Shown in pieces: positions 44,281-56,524 of a stretch of DNA of 64,000 bases (within the stretch, counting starts at the first letter, position 1; each line of letters starts with the position of its first letter). Position numbers and translations under genes: made by a program. A model generated the notes under the pieces. That model worked only from the letters and a program-made list of their open reading frames with translations. It had not been told where the DNA came from and did not search any database. The stretch lies in NCBI GenBank assembly GCA_037176845.1, contig JAYKXP010000068.1, positions 243,788 to 307,787 on the forward strand, given 5' to 3'. The stretch comes from Paramarasmius palmivorus. Its lineage: Eukaryota; Basidiomycota; Agaricomycetes; Agaricales; Marasmiaceae.

Positions 44281-47200
44281 TGCTAGTTGCCATTGGAGAT
44301 GTTCTTTTCCTCGTGCATCTCTCCCGCCCATCATAACACTAGGGTTCGTATGCTCAACGTCCTCGTTGGCATGATGGTGGCTTCAAGGAAAGATGTTTGT
44401 CGGATCCACGTCAGTCTAGAGCGCAACCCGTCGACCAATCTTCCGTCTGTCAAGAGCCAAACCCAAGTAAACTTTTCAGGGCAATCGGACCTTTTATTTG
44501 GAGGTGGCTGGGTGGTACTACATATTCATTCTTGGGCTCTCACTTCGCCCCGACGCACCCTCGAAAAGTACCACCAATTATTGGACATGTCCGAAGGATC
44601 TACAAATGCGGATCAATCACTTTCACTGGTTACTACAGCATCCTCTTGCCTGACAATCGTCTCGCCGTTGAAGGAAATCTGATCAGCCAACAATTTTGCC
44701 GAGTGGTTCTGTCTTCCCGAGCCTCGAGGACTGAAAGCCCACGACCCACAACAGCAATCATCGAGTCGACTTTAACAATTGCCATGGATGTAGACCAACT
44801 TGCATATTTGCATGTCTTTTCCATGTCTTCCACCTTGGATTTCATTTACTCGCCTACTTATCTCTATATTAGTTGATACCTGTCATTGGAATTGCATTCT
44901 CGCATTCGTGTCGCTCAGATCAAGAGTATATGACGAACCAAAGCGAATGTCACAGTACTAGTAGGAGTCCGAGACATGCTGGCTAACGCTTGACTAGTAA
45001 TAATCTCGAGTCCGCCACATTGAGGGAAAGAATCCGAAAATACGAACGGTAAAAAGTCGCGTAATTGCTTGCATCCTCCGATTGCATTCAACTAGAAGAA
45101 CAACGATCAGCATCTCAAAGCCGACAAGTTGGGGGATACATACAATGCACTCTCTAGGACGCATTTCAGCATACACTTCTGTTATACCTATCCTGGATGA
45201 GTATTTGATCGAACTTCAAAAGACCTCTCATTTACCTCAGAGTGCGATGTCTAGGATTAGCTTGCATGGCTTGAGGAACGCCTCGATGTCACATCCAACG
45301 CCGCACTGGGTGTCTCCCAGCCTGAGGTATCCATAGAACCAAGAGGCCCAGCGCAGGATGTAGAGCCTGGGAGATCACGTCGCTACGGACAGCCCATTAG
45401 TCTCATAAAAATCGGGACTATGGACTGACACCTGCGCTCCAAAACCACATGAACGCTCCATCAACGCATCAACCTTGACTAGTTATACATCTTTTCAAGT
45501 AATTCTGACCTATGTGTAATCATAATTAGCTCCCAAATGCCCAGAGACGAATACTGTACTCGCGGAATCACTGTAAGGGGAAGCATCAATGGTAGTATTA
45601 AGATGCGACTATCCCTGCTCAGCTCCCAGCGTCCAAAAAGCTAAAAGTGACGTATCAGATGGCGAAAGCTTTCTTAACTATTCTGATGTAATCTTGTCCT
45701 GGAATGATGACCAACTCAGCAACCGTAGGCCTAGAGAGGGGAAGGTATTGCGGGCGATAAGCAAAAGCAGACGAGCTACTGGCCTCGACGTTGGTGGCAT
45801 TATCGATTCGAATGATGGTGTCCGGTTGTCGGGTGTGTTTCTCTCAAGTGCCAGTTTCTCTGTCGGCATAAGAAACGTTACCTAGCTATCCGTCAGTGGG
45901 TACATTCGGAAGAAGATCGCTCTAAGACAAACACACCCCAGGTAGTGACATCTATATTCCTGCAGTAATTCCAAGCCCAACCCAGCATATTTGCACACAG
46001 GCTCGTATAAGTACTCCAGCGCCGTCTGATCTGTTATGGAGCCATCCTCAAGGGTTGACAGAAAACTGATCACAAAAGTGTATGTGCGGACTGTATGTCA
46101 TGTTCTGCATACCGAGGTCGGTGCTCAAGGAGTTTAATTTGGTCGGAGGGATGGCTGCTGGGGAGTAGAGCGATAGTTGAAATGCAACACCTAATCTGCT
46201 AATCCGTGGCACTGTCGGCTCTGCGAATGAAGATCACAATTGGAATGATTTGCGAGGATACGAGAGGGATGGCATACATGTTAGACAAGGTTGCATCGAC
46301 TGCAACTCGGAATCTGCCGCAAGGTGCTCTTATGACTTGTAGATTAAGGAGGACTGTTGCTATGAGAGAGGGGAGGAGGGGCTGTGCAAATGTTCAGGCA
46401 AAACTGCAGTGCCAGCAGTCGTGTCGAAGGAATCATGAGTCTGGCTTCGACCTGTATGAGGGTTGTTTTGCGCATAAGTTCCAAACGTACATTTTCAGAT
46501 GAAAAGCGTGGTTCATGGCCAGGATTTGGATAAAGCGTGGAAGGAAACTGGGACGTGGTCGTTATAGAAGGAAATCTAGCAATCTCCGGGCATACGTTGA
46601 GGTTGTGTCCTTTCAGGGTTTGGAAATTTGAACCTCAGTATAATGACCGCTAACAAGCTGAAGGCTTACCTTGTGTCTAGTGGATTGAAGGAAGCAGTTC
46701 GTTCCGATGAGACCGTGACCTTGCGCATGTTCAATTTTCCTGTTTGATGGATCACGAAAACACGCGATTCGTCAAAACACCCTCCTCGGGCCTTCTCTCA
46801 GACCTCGTCTTTTCTCTATCTTTCTCGATCCCATCCTGAACGCGAATATACCCAGTTGAAGGAATCAGAGCCGACGCAAAGCTGAAAGGTGAGGGTGAGA
46901 CAGTATTCAAAAATGAGACTCCGACGCAAGCCGACTCCGAATGTCTGAGACTCTTGTTCAAATTTCGCATTTCGGCCCACAACAAGGTAACGATTGCATA
47001 TGTGCTCACCTTCTATTGCTAAATTGTAAACCCCGTTACAGCTCTTCACTTGCAGCAACTGAGATGGATGTAAACGCCTGCACCGTCACCACCGTCACCA
47101 CAGTGAGTCCTTATTGTCCTCCCGCCTTGTCTCTTACCCGATATGCTACAGTCGAATATACATTGCAATTGTTACGAAAGCGCCTCCTCCTATTTTGGTG

Positions 47201-47751
47201 TTTATCGTGTGGCACAACGGACATTGAATGGACAGCCCTAGTCAATCGTAGACAACATTCACGGATAGCACAAGTGAGACGCTTACCATACTCCTCATTC
47301 CAATGACTCCCTAGACTTGATGCGTCTACCGAATGTCGAAATAGCTCATCAGTCAGTCCGCACGTCTATTTGCGAGAGCAAATTCTTGTGGACAAGAGTG
47401 GATTTCATACACACCTTTCCGCAACCGGCACGCTACACCTCGATGAACGTTAGTTCTGTCAAGGGGGTGAGCCCGTGTTGTTTGTCTGTCTGAGCTCATT
47501 TTCGCTCACTTTTCTGTAGCTGTCGTGCTTTTTCTTGAATTAGAGAATATTGAACAGGTTTTATGACAACGGTGAGTCCGTGTCGTCATCCGGCCGTTTT
47601 TGGCTTGATGTGCTGAACCTTGCCTCCCAAGAGTCGAATTCGACGGGAAACCCTTCGCATCTCGCTCGTCGCAGACCCTAGTCCAACCCAATACAAGCTA
47701 ACTCCCATGACGTCTCCCAGGACTGAGCCTACACCGCTGTCAATGATCAAC
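44281..47751. other. long gene-poor stretch
   Basis: No confident gene. The most coding-like piece is the minus-strand frame 46073-45882 ('GSITDQTALEYLYEPVCKYA'), perhaps continued at 45869-45678, which could be exons of an unrecognised or decayed gene. A possible ATG exon with a gtgagt donor is at 47064-47102 (plus). Neither could be extended to a full model. Confidence 0.3.
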
Positions 47752-48299
47752 GGTTAAATGGACCTTGTCAGCCCGATCGGCCAAGTTAGCAGTGGATTGG
47801 GCTCCAATTGACGAAGGTTGACGAAGGTACACCAAGTCGCGGGAAGGGCGCAGTGACGGTATCATTACCTATCCCTGCGGGGTGAGGTTATCGGCCCAGA
47901 AAGGTGGATTTGATTGGTATTCCTGGTGAAACTGGAGTAGGGCCCGATATCGTGGCCCAACCTTCGGCGAAGTGCAGTATTGTCCTCTGGTTGTGTTCAG
48001 GGCTGCGGTGACTCGACAGGACAATGGTTAAATGGACCTTGTCAGCCCGATCGGCCAAGTTAGCAGTGGATTGGGCTCCAATTGACGAAGGTTGACGAAG
48101 GTACACCAAGTCGCGGGAAGGGCGCAGTGACGGTATCATTACCTATCCCTGCGGGGTGAGGCTATCAGCCCAGAAAGGTGGCTTTGATTGGTATTCCTGG
48201 TGAAACTGGAGTAGGGCCCGATATCGTGGCCCAACCTTCGGCGAAGTGCAGTATTGTCCTCTGGTTGTGTTCAGGGCTGCGGTGACTCGATAGGACCGT
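47752..48299. repeat. 274-bp tandem duplication, two units
   Basis: Units 47752-48025 and 48026-48299 start with 'ggttaaatggaccttg' and differ at only a few bases (e.g. ggttatcggccc versus ggctatcagccc). No coding frame runs through. It ends about 350 bp before the RNA14-like gene. Confidence 0.9.
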
Positions 48300-48647
48300 T
48301 GGAGCTTTATTGTCTCCATTCCAGAAGCAGCTGTCATTGGTATTTGTGAGATTGTGGTTGCTGTCTTCCAGAGGCTGGACATGTAAATAAAGAGCTGGAA
48401 ATTCCGGTGTCGTGGAAGATTTTTTGATATGCGGTTCCAGTATTTCTCTTCTAACTTGAAAAAGGAAGCTGAGGTAGTGTTTCGATAGCAGGCAGGGAGG
48501 TTACAAACAAGTCAACCCTAGATCCGATGAGACGTTCAACGTCGAGAGATGGACAGTCATAATACGCGGGTTCGTCAACTTTAACTTAGGATTCATTGTT
48601 CCCGTCTTCAACAACACTCACCACTCACCCGGGTACACCACCTAGCC

Positions 48648-50713
48648 ATGCTGTTCAACCACGTCAACTTACCGTCACCCACGCTGCAAGGTAGTTTAGA
48701 CACCTTGGAAGAGGTCGAACAAGCACTCCAGCATGCGAAATCCGATCCACGCGATGAGAGGTGGGAGTCGCTGTTGCTGTATGCACAGGACGATAAAGGA
48801 ATAAATACTGCCAAATCCCTGGAGATTTATGAAGCTGCTATTGAATGTTTTCCAAATACTGTGAGATTTTTCGCGACACCATCTCCTGGCAATATAACGA
48901 TGCATTCACAGCCTGCCATTCAACTGGCCTACGCAAAGGCAGTGTCCAACAACAGCCATCAAACGCCCGGAGAAATAGAAGACCTTTTCAAGTCGTACCT
49001 GAAAACCCCATCCGTTGCACTCTGTACCCTATATCTGTCATATCTCAGGTTTGGTCTTTCCTGGACTCCTACGTGCCATATAATGACTGCTTGCATAGAG
49101 AGCGACGGCTCTCAACGTCTCTTTCAGATGTATATAAATATGTTTTAGATCTTGTTGGACATGAGGCAGAGAGTTCTCCTTTGTGGACCGAGTATCTGGC
49201 GGTGCTGGAAGAGGTGCGCAAAGTTAATCTTCTAATATTCATGTGAATCTTGACTGTGATTTCTCCAGAAGCAGGACTACACTACGCTTCGCGAAATATT
49301 ACACCAAGTCGTCAAGATACCTCTCAAGGACTTACCTGTTTTCTGGGAGTTGCTTGAGGCGTATGAAAACAAGCATCACAAGTCTACTGCTGAGCACACT
49401 ATTGCCGGGCTTCTACCCTCCTATATACGAGCTCTGCGGGTTTACGATGATTATCAATGTCACATTCATTTGCTCTACCCACTGTCCGCCTCGGCGACAC
49501 AGAGATCAAGCTGTAGAAGCGACACCCTGCTTCTCCCTGCCTCCCCCGTGTCTTCTTTTTCCGGCGGACAGCTAGTACGAAGATGGGAAGCTTATTTAAG
49601 GTGGGAAGAAAGTGATCCTCTTTCACTTCGGCAGGGCAATATGACGGCCTACACAAAGCGCTTGCGTAGCGCGTATGTCAAGGCCACTGTTAGAGTGAGA
49701 TTCTGCCCTGAACTCTGGTAAGCTCTTTTGGATCCCATTGTATACTTACAGTGTGTACTCATCCTGTAATGATTCCCGGCCAGGTACACAGCCTACAGAT
49801 GGTGGCTGAGCATCGGTGATGCTGACGAAGCATTTGTCTGCTTGAAGATGGGCATCAAGGCTAATAATGATAGGTGCGTACGAACTATGCGTAAATTGTC
49901 ATTATACTGATTACAACAGTTTACTCTTGAATATCGCTCTCGCACTCGCTTTGGAGGCTCGAAACGACGAGGATCAGACAAAGACACTGTATCAACAGCT
50001 TTTGGAAAATCTACGAACTGCCTTCAGATCCAACCTCCAACATTTTGCAGCAGATGATATCGCCAAAGATTTGGGTGTCGTCTATACCATGTATATGCGC
50101 TTCGAGTTGCGGAAGAGTGGACTGATCGCTGCCTGGTCTGTCTTCCGTCAAGCAATGAATGACACACCTGCAGCACCCTGGTTGGTGTTCGAAGAGGCCG
50201 CAAAGTTAGCTTTTGGCAATGGCAATAACAAGGAGTTCGCCCTGAGTGCATTTGAAGCTGGAATGGTCCATTACTCTCAGGAGATAGACTACGTCACCTG
50301 CTATTTGGATTGGCTCATCTCCATAGACGATCGAACCCGTACGTTGTTCTAGATGCGTCAAATATCCGGACTCATATCCCCTTCCAGGTGCACAGACCTT
50401 GTTCGAGTCGGTAATTGACACTTTTTCACGCGAAGATGCTAGACAATTGTGGGATCGTTGGTCGCGATACATGTATCGTGCTGGGGACCTGGAATCGATA
50501 CAGGCTGCCGAGCAACGAATGGCCAAGGATTATGGATTAGGTGTGTGTCGTCACCCGTGATTAGGCATGATAACTGACTGCTTGGCCGAAAACCTAGCTG
50601 ATTTACGTCGGTCGCTAGCCCTTTTCTCAGGAGCCAACCTTACTTTTACACGTAATGTCACAAGGAAGGATGTTGCAGCCCAGAAAGCTATACCCGAGCA
50701 GCGTCAGCAGTGA
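48648..50713 (+). CDS. RNA14: RNA14/CstF-77-like protein, truncated C terminus
   Basis: Eight exons: 48648-48860, 48912-49048, 49099-49213, 49269-49717, 49784-49873, 49920-50338, 50388-50540, 50598-50713; 564 codons in frame (563 aa). HAT (half-a-TPR) repeats of the Suf domain run through the protein. Signature stretches are 'IYEAAIECFPNTPAIQLAYA', 'VKIPLKDLPVFWELLEAYEN', 'WEAYLRWEESDPLSL' and 'SREDARQLWDRWSRYM'. RNA14/CstF-77 is a scaffold of the cleavage factor that processes mRNA 3' ends in the nucleus. Known family members are about 680 residues or more and end in a Pro-rich, Rna15-binding 'monkeytail'. Here the frame stops soon after the last HAT-C repeat, with a Helitron-like end 69 bp downstream. 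It is therefore a shortened paralogue, or a gene whose 3' part was displaced. Confidence 0.8.
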
Positions 50714-50781
50714 ATTTGAGGGTCTGCCTCAAAGATGCTCTTGTAGATATCACGCTTATCGATGTTCTGAATATACTGGTA

Positions 50782-50815
50782 CTAGGAAGTCAACCCGTGC
50801 TATGCACGGTGCCCA
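50782..50815 (-). mobile_element. Helitron-like 3' terminus
   Basis: On the minus strand: hairpin CCGTGC-ATA-GCACGG (50809-50795), nine bases, then CTAG followed by T at 50781. Same layout as at 15766. The 5' end was not found; the element would extend rightward from here, toward the direct repeat at 50979. Confidence 0.45.
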
Positions 50816-50978
50816 GGTTGCTGTATTTTTTGTAACGACTTCAAAATGACTTTACCGAAGCAGCCCATCTTCGCATCGATTATCCGAACCCTAGATGCCG
50901 AGAAGTTTGATGCCCGACAAGTGGTCGGAACTTTAATCTATGTATTACTAGCGCTTTAGCAGACGAGCTCATGAGGTT

Positions 50979-52196
50979 CCCCTCTCAGGATGGCTTGCAG
51001 CCAATATCCGACCGGGACCTTGAGAAACCATCTCCTGCTCAAAGTGTTTTATTCTTCGGCCGTGGTAACGACTTGGAAAATCGACGAACAATTTACCTGG
51101 TCTGTCCTCCTTCTATCATCGCCAGATCCTGATACACATCCAAGCAATCGGTTTTTCTCCTCTATCCTTACCAGCAAAGACACGGCGAGGAAATTCTTAT
51201 TCTAAATGCTCGGAGGGTTTATAGGCGGGGTTTAGGACGGCGAGTCATAGACTTGGTGGATCTGTGAGTCTGCGTCCGAGTACTGCCTATCCTATATCGC
51301 TCACTGCCTCACTTTCTGTTGCGTCGTCGTCTCAGACACCAATATCAATCTCTATTCTCAAGATCTCCGTGAAACCGTCCCAACTGTTATTCGGCCAATT
51401 ATACGAGGACGAGTTAGGCCTAGGAATGTCGCCGATAGGATTCGGTCTTTGCAGTTGCCATCGACGACTCCCGAATGCCAGTGAATATATCCTGGACAGG
51501 TCTCCGCAATTCCAACAACATACCCCTTTCTGATATTACAAGTATATTACCATCATATCAATAATTGCGGAACTTCGTCGAGTTATCGTACGTCAGTTGA
51601 CCAGGTCAGCAGCGTCTCCGCAAGGAAATCTCTATTTGACCGTCATGACAAGTACATTTGTAGGATCATGAACTGGACCGCACCTTACGTGATACCGACG
51701 GTTTGTCCCTATTTGGATTCTGGTTCGCGCCTATCTCGACAACAGATGGCTGTCCTTGAGTCACAGTACCTGAAGGCTTGCTGTCCATAGCATGAAGTAA
51801 GTTTCTACATCGAGCACGGTTCTGGCTAACATAGTTTTGTTAAGGGCATTCTCAATGATTCAAATATGATATGATATCTATGATCTCCACCGGTTCTGTC
51901 TAGTCGCTTCGGTTCGACTTTGATTCAATTGCGTCCTTTTGAACCCGACCTTACCCAGTGCCATCACCGTCACGATCCATGACAATCATACATCATGACT
52001 CGACAAACGACTTCGACGGCGGTGGAAAACGAGCTTCGTAAGCTACTAAAAGTCTATGTGTCCGTCGTTCTACTCAATTCGGCTACTAATAATGAAGAAA
52101 AACCAATCCTTATGCCATGTACTTCACCTACGGTATGTCCGAATGCCAAGAGCTTCTCTTCCCTAGGCTTCTACACTCCTCTCTTCGGAACGTACC
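50979..52196 (+). repeat. direct repeat, copy 2 (partner 20524-21829)
   Basis: Same orientation as copy 1, with many small deletions relative to it. The shared 5' edge begins at the CCCCTCTCAGGATGGCTTGC block. The frame beginning MTRQTTST (51995) is longer here than in copy 1, but no complete gene can be made. Confidence 0.75.
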
Positions 52197-53588
52197 TTGT
52201 TATAATGCACGGACCAAGGGACACCTACAATGGTATTACCAGACTATGTCTCGGCCAGTGTCTGTTGTAATCGCGTAATTACGTCGGCGACTCTACCATG
52301 TTCTTTGACAGTCAAGAGCGGAGAGTACGGAACGCTTGCGAAGTATTTGGAATTTGGCGGTAATAAATAGAAGATAGTCCTGGGGTATGGCTAAAGCTCT
52401 GTGTTCTGTGTTGGTTCATGAGCTAATATCTACATATACAGGATCCTTGATGGTCTGATTCCTCAGGTATGTATGATGTCTTCACATCCAGGCATATCAC
52501 TGACGCGGACGCTTTGGCAGCGAGACGGCGGAGTAGATGCTAGCGAGTACCTTTTAGCTCAACTTCGCCTCAATCTAATTGGAGATGCAGATTCACCGTT
52601 GTTGTACGATGTGGAGTTTTGATAAACGGTACCATCTTCTATCCTTTTGCCGACTTAGCACTCAGTACTGACAACGATTCCTAACTATCGGGCTGACGAG
52701 CCCCGTCTTGATGGCAGGCATAATCGACCATTTGCAGAAGCTATACAATCAAGGGACTACTCTCACTGTCGAGTATACCATCAGCAGTGTTGCTATTCAC
52801 TCCGCCCTTACTGTTCTTACCGGTAAATCCTCAAACCTTTCCTTAGGGGACCTCTTTTCATAGGCCTATATACTTAGCTTGGCGCATCTGGCGGATCCAC
52901 CGACGAATTCATTCTTGCAACGTTTACACGCGTGCCTCGGGCTCGTTCCTGCCAAGCGGTCTCTGCTCCGATCAGAAGAAGGTATCTAATTACCACCTAC
53001 TTTTCTTCGTTCACCCCCGAACCGCCACTATTCGAAGCTACGCATCAAAAGCTGCTGCCACTCCTCCACATAGTGAACTACCCTACTTCTCAGGAGGTTC
53101 GATTGACTGTCATCGAATGTCGCAGCAGGTGGTTACGAGTCTAGTTTTTGCCGTTGAAATCCAGAAACTACCACCGCACGACTCGAATCTACTCTCGAGA
53201 CTCGTCCTACTCATACATCTGCGCCTGCTTATCGCTCCATCATATAATCAAACTAGCCAGGATGTTCCCAGTCACCAACCAGAACCTCTGCAATTGTCAT
53301 ACATTCCCGTAAGGAGGTCAACATTGCAAAGAGCTCAGCTCCTTTCCCCATCTTCCCGAAGTACGTTGAACGACTTTGGTACATAGTTCTTCTGATACCT
53401 GGTGTAAAACCTTTGGCTGTGTTCCTCTGTGTGACATGGGTAAAGCTGGTCGTAAAAGATGATCTACAAAGTATATGCGAGGGTCGCGGAACGAGATGAA
53501 TCGTGCACATTCGTTCGAAAGAGTCAAGTTTAGTGTCGTAACTATAAAGGAACTATGCTGGACAAGTACTATATACCAAAGATCATAT
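52197..53588. other. gene-poor stretch, nothing supported
   Basis: Short frames only. A region near 52700-52860 (from ATG 52712) reads without stops for about 50 codons but shows no recognised motif. Confidence 0.35.
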
Positions 53589-54238
53589 CTACGCGTATCT
53601 GCAGCGATGTGGAGGGAGGGTCTAGATCTTGCGGCGCTATCATTTCATAATTTAGCGACGAAGTCGTATATGCTAGGGCGATTTACCTTTGGGTCTTGCT
53701 GTTCGGAATCACCTTCATCCATGTCAAAAGGCCGCTTCTGGCCAATGGCTCTCACTATCTATCATCCGCCAGTTAACCAGGAGAGTTCAATATCAGGTGT
53801 TACGCACCTCGTCGATCGAGCAACCGATTTTCATACAGATTGCCAAAACCTCCTCTCGAAAATAGGCCTGTTCGTCCAGGAGTTTTTTATTGTCCGAACG
53901 GTAGACATTCGCGACGGTCTCAGCGGCAGCGAGACGCCCAACTAGGACCTGGTTTTCTTTCTGGGCACAGATGAGCTTCTCGTTGGCGATGCTCTTATCT
54001 AGGTTTCTGGCATGAACGTCAACCAGCGAGCTATAGACAGAAGCAACTCAGACGTACAGCTGTTCAATCAGACGAGCTTGGGTAGCATTTTCAATGACAA
54101 GTCTTTGAGCAAGGCTGTTGGACCGTTCCATTAATTGATGGGTCGAAACCATGGCAGTTTCGAGCTGATCGGGTGATAAGTGAGCGGTACAAATGAATGA
54201 GAAGGGCCAATTACCCTGTCCAAATGGTTTTGCGCCAT
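53589..54238 (-). CDS. small coiled-coil protein with acidic tail
   Basis: First exon is eight codons (MAQNHLDR, ATG at 54238), then a gtaatt donor. Later exons code a coiled coil ('EKLICAQKENQVLVGRLAAA', 'REEVLAICMKIG') and splice to 'KRPFDMDEGDSEQQDPK', ending at 53589. One intron needed to keep the frame (near 54030-54058) would be only 27 bp, below what I would expect to splice, so that junction may be wrong or a defect. The order of tiny first exon, coiled coil and basic-acidic tail matches the gene at 38964, and the first part matches the gene at 8996. It is divergent from the plus-strand gene at 54858. Confidence 0.5.
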
Positions 54239-54857
54239 AGTATGAGAAGAATTAGCCTTATAGTTTTGGGGAAGGAGAATAGGGAGTGCAGAACGGAAGA
54301 CGGAGAATCGCAAGCCATAGTTATAGACTGCCTTTCCTTTGTTGTACAAACCAAAGGGCGTATTATATGACGCGCCGGAAATTCAAAGGGAAGAGAATCA
54401 CCTCTTTGGGCGTCTTATCAGACGTCACCGAGAAGAGCCTTCCTTAACCTGTCCTGGCACATTCTTCAAGATCCTCAGTACATATCATCGTAGTCTAAGT
54501 ATGTGTTCAAGATACAGAATTTGGTATCTTGGGGCGAAGCTGGTATCCTTTAACGATATGCATTCTTTCTCGGACAAAGTAATTTCAAGTTGCCGCCGGC
54601 GCGATCGCTACTCCTTGCGGGTGATCAAACTTTCCTTTGTCCTTTTCTCATTCCTTTAATTCCTGATGATGCATAGTTCCTACTCAAAAGGCTTTCTTTA
54701 TTCTCCTTCATTCAATCCTGACCTTTATATCAATTCAAAACTCTGGTGGACCGGGATCATAAGCTCGACCTCTTCGTTCAATAACTAGTTGACCAAAATT
54801 GTAAGCTCAATTCAAGCCCCTCGTCCAGAATCACGCTCATACACTTTGAAGACTTGT

Positions 54858-56524
54858 ATGCATCGAATGTACCTGGCTCATCGCGATATGCGGCATCCAA
54901 GTAGCTCCTCGTGGAGCACCGCGCGTACGAGGCTGGTATTGGCAGAAACGAAAAACGTAGTGATGAAGAGGCAGATGAGCACCTTGAGGAGAGAGAAGAG
55001 GCTCCTGGAAGCTGAAGTCTGTGCACTACAACATGAAGTCGAATCGCTCATGGTATGTAAACAGAACACTGAAAAACAGGACACCCTCGGTATTGACACC
55101 GCGGTTTAGACCAACGAGAGCGTACAACTGGTGCAGGCGAAAGAGCTACAAACTAAGACATGGAAGGAGCTGAGAAACACTATGGAGGCATCGGAGAAGG
55201 CCTCTCTCCGATATGAGGCAACCATCGGCGAGCTCAAGGAGACGATTAAGAACTGCGAAGGAATCATTGAAGCTCAAAACCGAAAGGTGACATTTCGTCT
55301 AGCACTTTGTCCTTTCCGCTCTAAGCTTCTGCAACCTAGGTAAAGCCCCGCCTCGAGTCCGCAGGGGTGCAAGCAGAACCACCACCTCTAACTGTCAACC
55401 ACGCGGAAGTACAAACAGATACCTCCATCACCATCAGGGACGAAAATGTACCTCAGACGGGAGAAAGCAATGCATCTCAAAGGGTCAGTCTAGTTTCTTT
55501 GACATTCTGATTCCTCCCTAACTTCCTTTACAAAATCGACTAGATCAATAAATCAGCGAGTTGCAAAGATGTAAACCATCTTGATGCACGACACAAGGTG
55601 CGCATGTCGAATCTTTATTTCGGCTAAGGACCTGGAATGATTTAGTGAACAGCTTCAAGATTCTACTGTTGAGGAAACCGAGGGAAATACCAGGCGGTCG
55701 ATGAAGATTCGATTGAAAGTCCCTGTAAGTATATAATCTCACCCTCGGAGAAGGAGCTTCATGGATTATATGAACAGAAGCGACCTCTCCCACTCGATAA
55801 GGCTGCCCTGGAGATAGCTAACCTCGGAATTGTTATTGGTGCCCCCGCTGAGGAAGAAGATCTGGTATCCTCGTCTTCACATTCTTCTTTACTTTCGACT
55901 GCACAAGAATCAATCAGTGACCTTACCTCCATACCCACCGGATCATCACTATCATTCTCAATCGTTCCTCAGGATGCCAAGGCATGGTTTCAGGCAGCCT
56001 TCGAATACCTCAAGGATCCAGATCTCGGCGACCATTATGAGAGTTTTCTCTATCAATGGGTCCGGGGAGAGGCCTCCACTGGCTGGAAAAAGACCCCTAA
56101 AGGAATGCCAGGTGGTCGTCCGAAGGTTCTCGAAAGTTGGATCAGCAAGGCGGGTAAAGAACACGTACAACGGTATACCTCCACTCCTGTCCTCGATCTC
56201 CAGTTTGCCAGGAGTTTCCCGACAGCGTTCTTGACCTGGTGGCGGGATATGCAGCCTTCATGGAGGTCGTTCGAGGACGGTAGCTTTCAACCACCAGCAT
56301 TTGCAACCTTTGGAACGTCATGGGTAACACTGAACCGTTGGGGGCCCAATGGATGGGCTCTTATCCTTGTATGTTTGAAGTGGTGGGGCGGTAGCATTGC
56401 ATCACTTGCGGAAAGCAAAGCAGAAGCGGATATCAGCAGGTTGAAATGGGAGCTGGCGATCGCAGATATGTCACTCATGTTTGAAGGAGTGACTGAGCAT
56501 CGCATTGGCACTTTAGGCAAATGA
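54858..56524 (+). CDS. coiled-coil protein with Agaricomycete W-rich domain
   Basis: Six exons: 54858-55052, 55110-55286, 55340-55483, 55544-55597, 55653-55724, 55778-56524; 463 codons in frame (462 aa). Residues 25-125 are coiled coil ('KRLLEAEVCALQHEVESL', 'YEATIGELKETIKNCEGIIE'). A Ser/Pro/Thr-rich linker leads to a globular C-terminal domain of about 180 residues. That domain has 'RPKVLESWISKAGKE', 'FLTWWRDMQPSWRS' and 'WGPNGWALILVCLKWWGG', a Trp-rich pattern I know from many unnamed Agaricomycete proteins. Some of those are spread in many copies, which may reflect an old link to mobile DNA. Same overall plan as the gene at 23446. Function is unknown. Confidence 0.75.

Noticed and set aside
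51995..52270. MTRQTTST ORF as a real membrane-protein gene
   Set aside because: A frame-keeping intron would be only 34 bp and the other copy at 21631 is broken; at best a decayed fragment.
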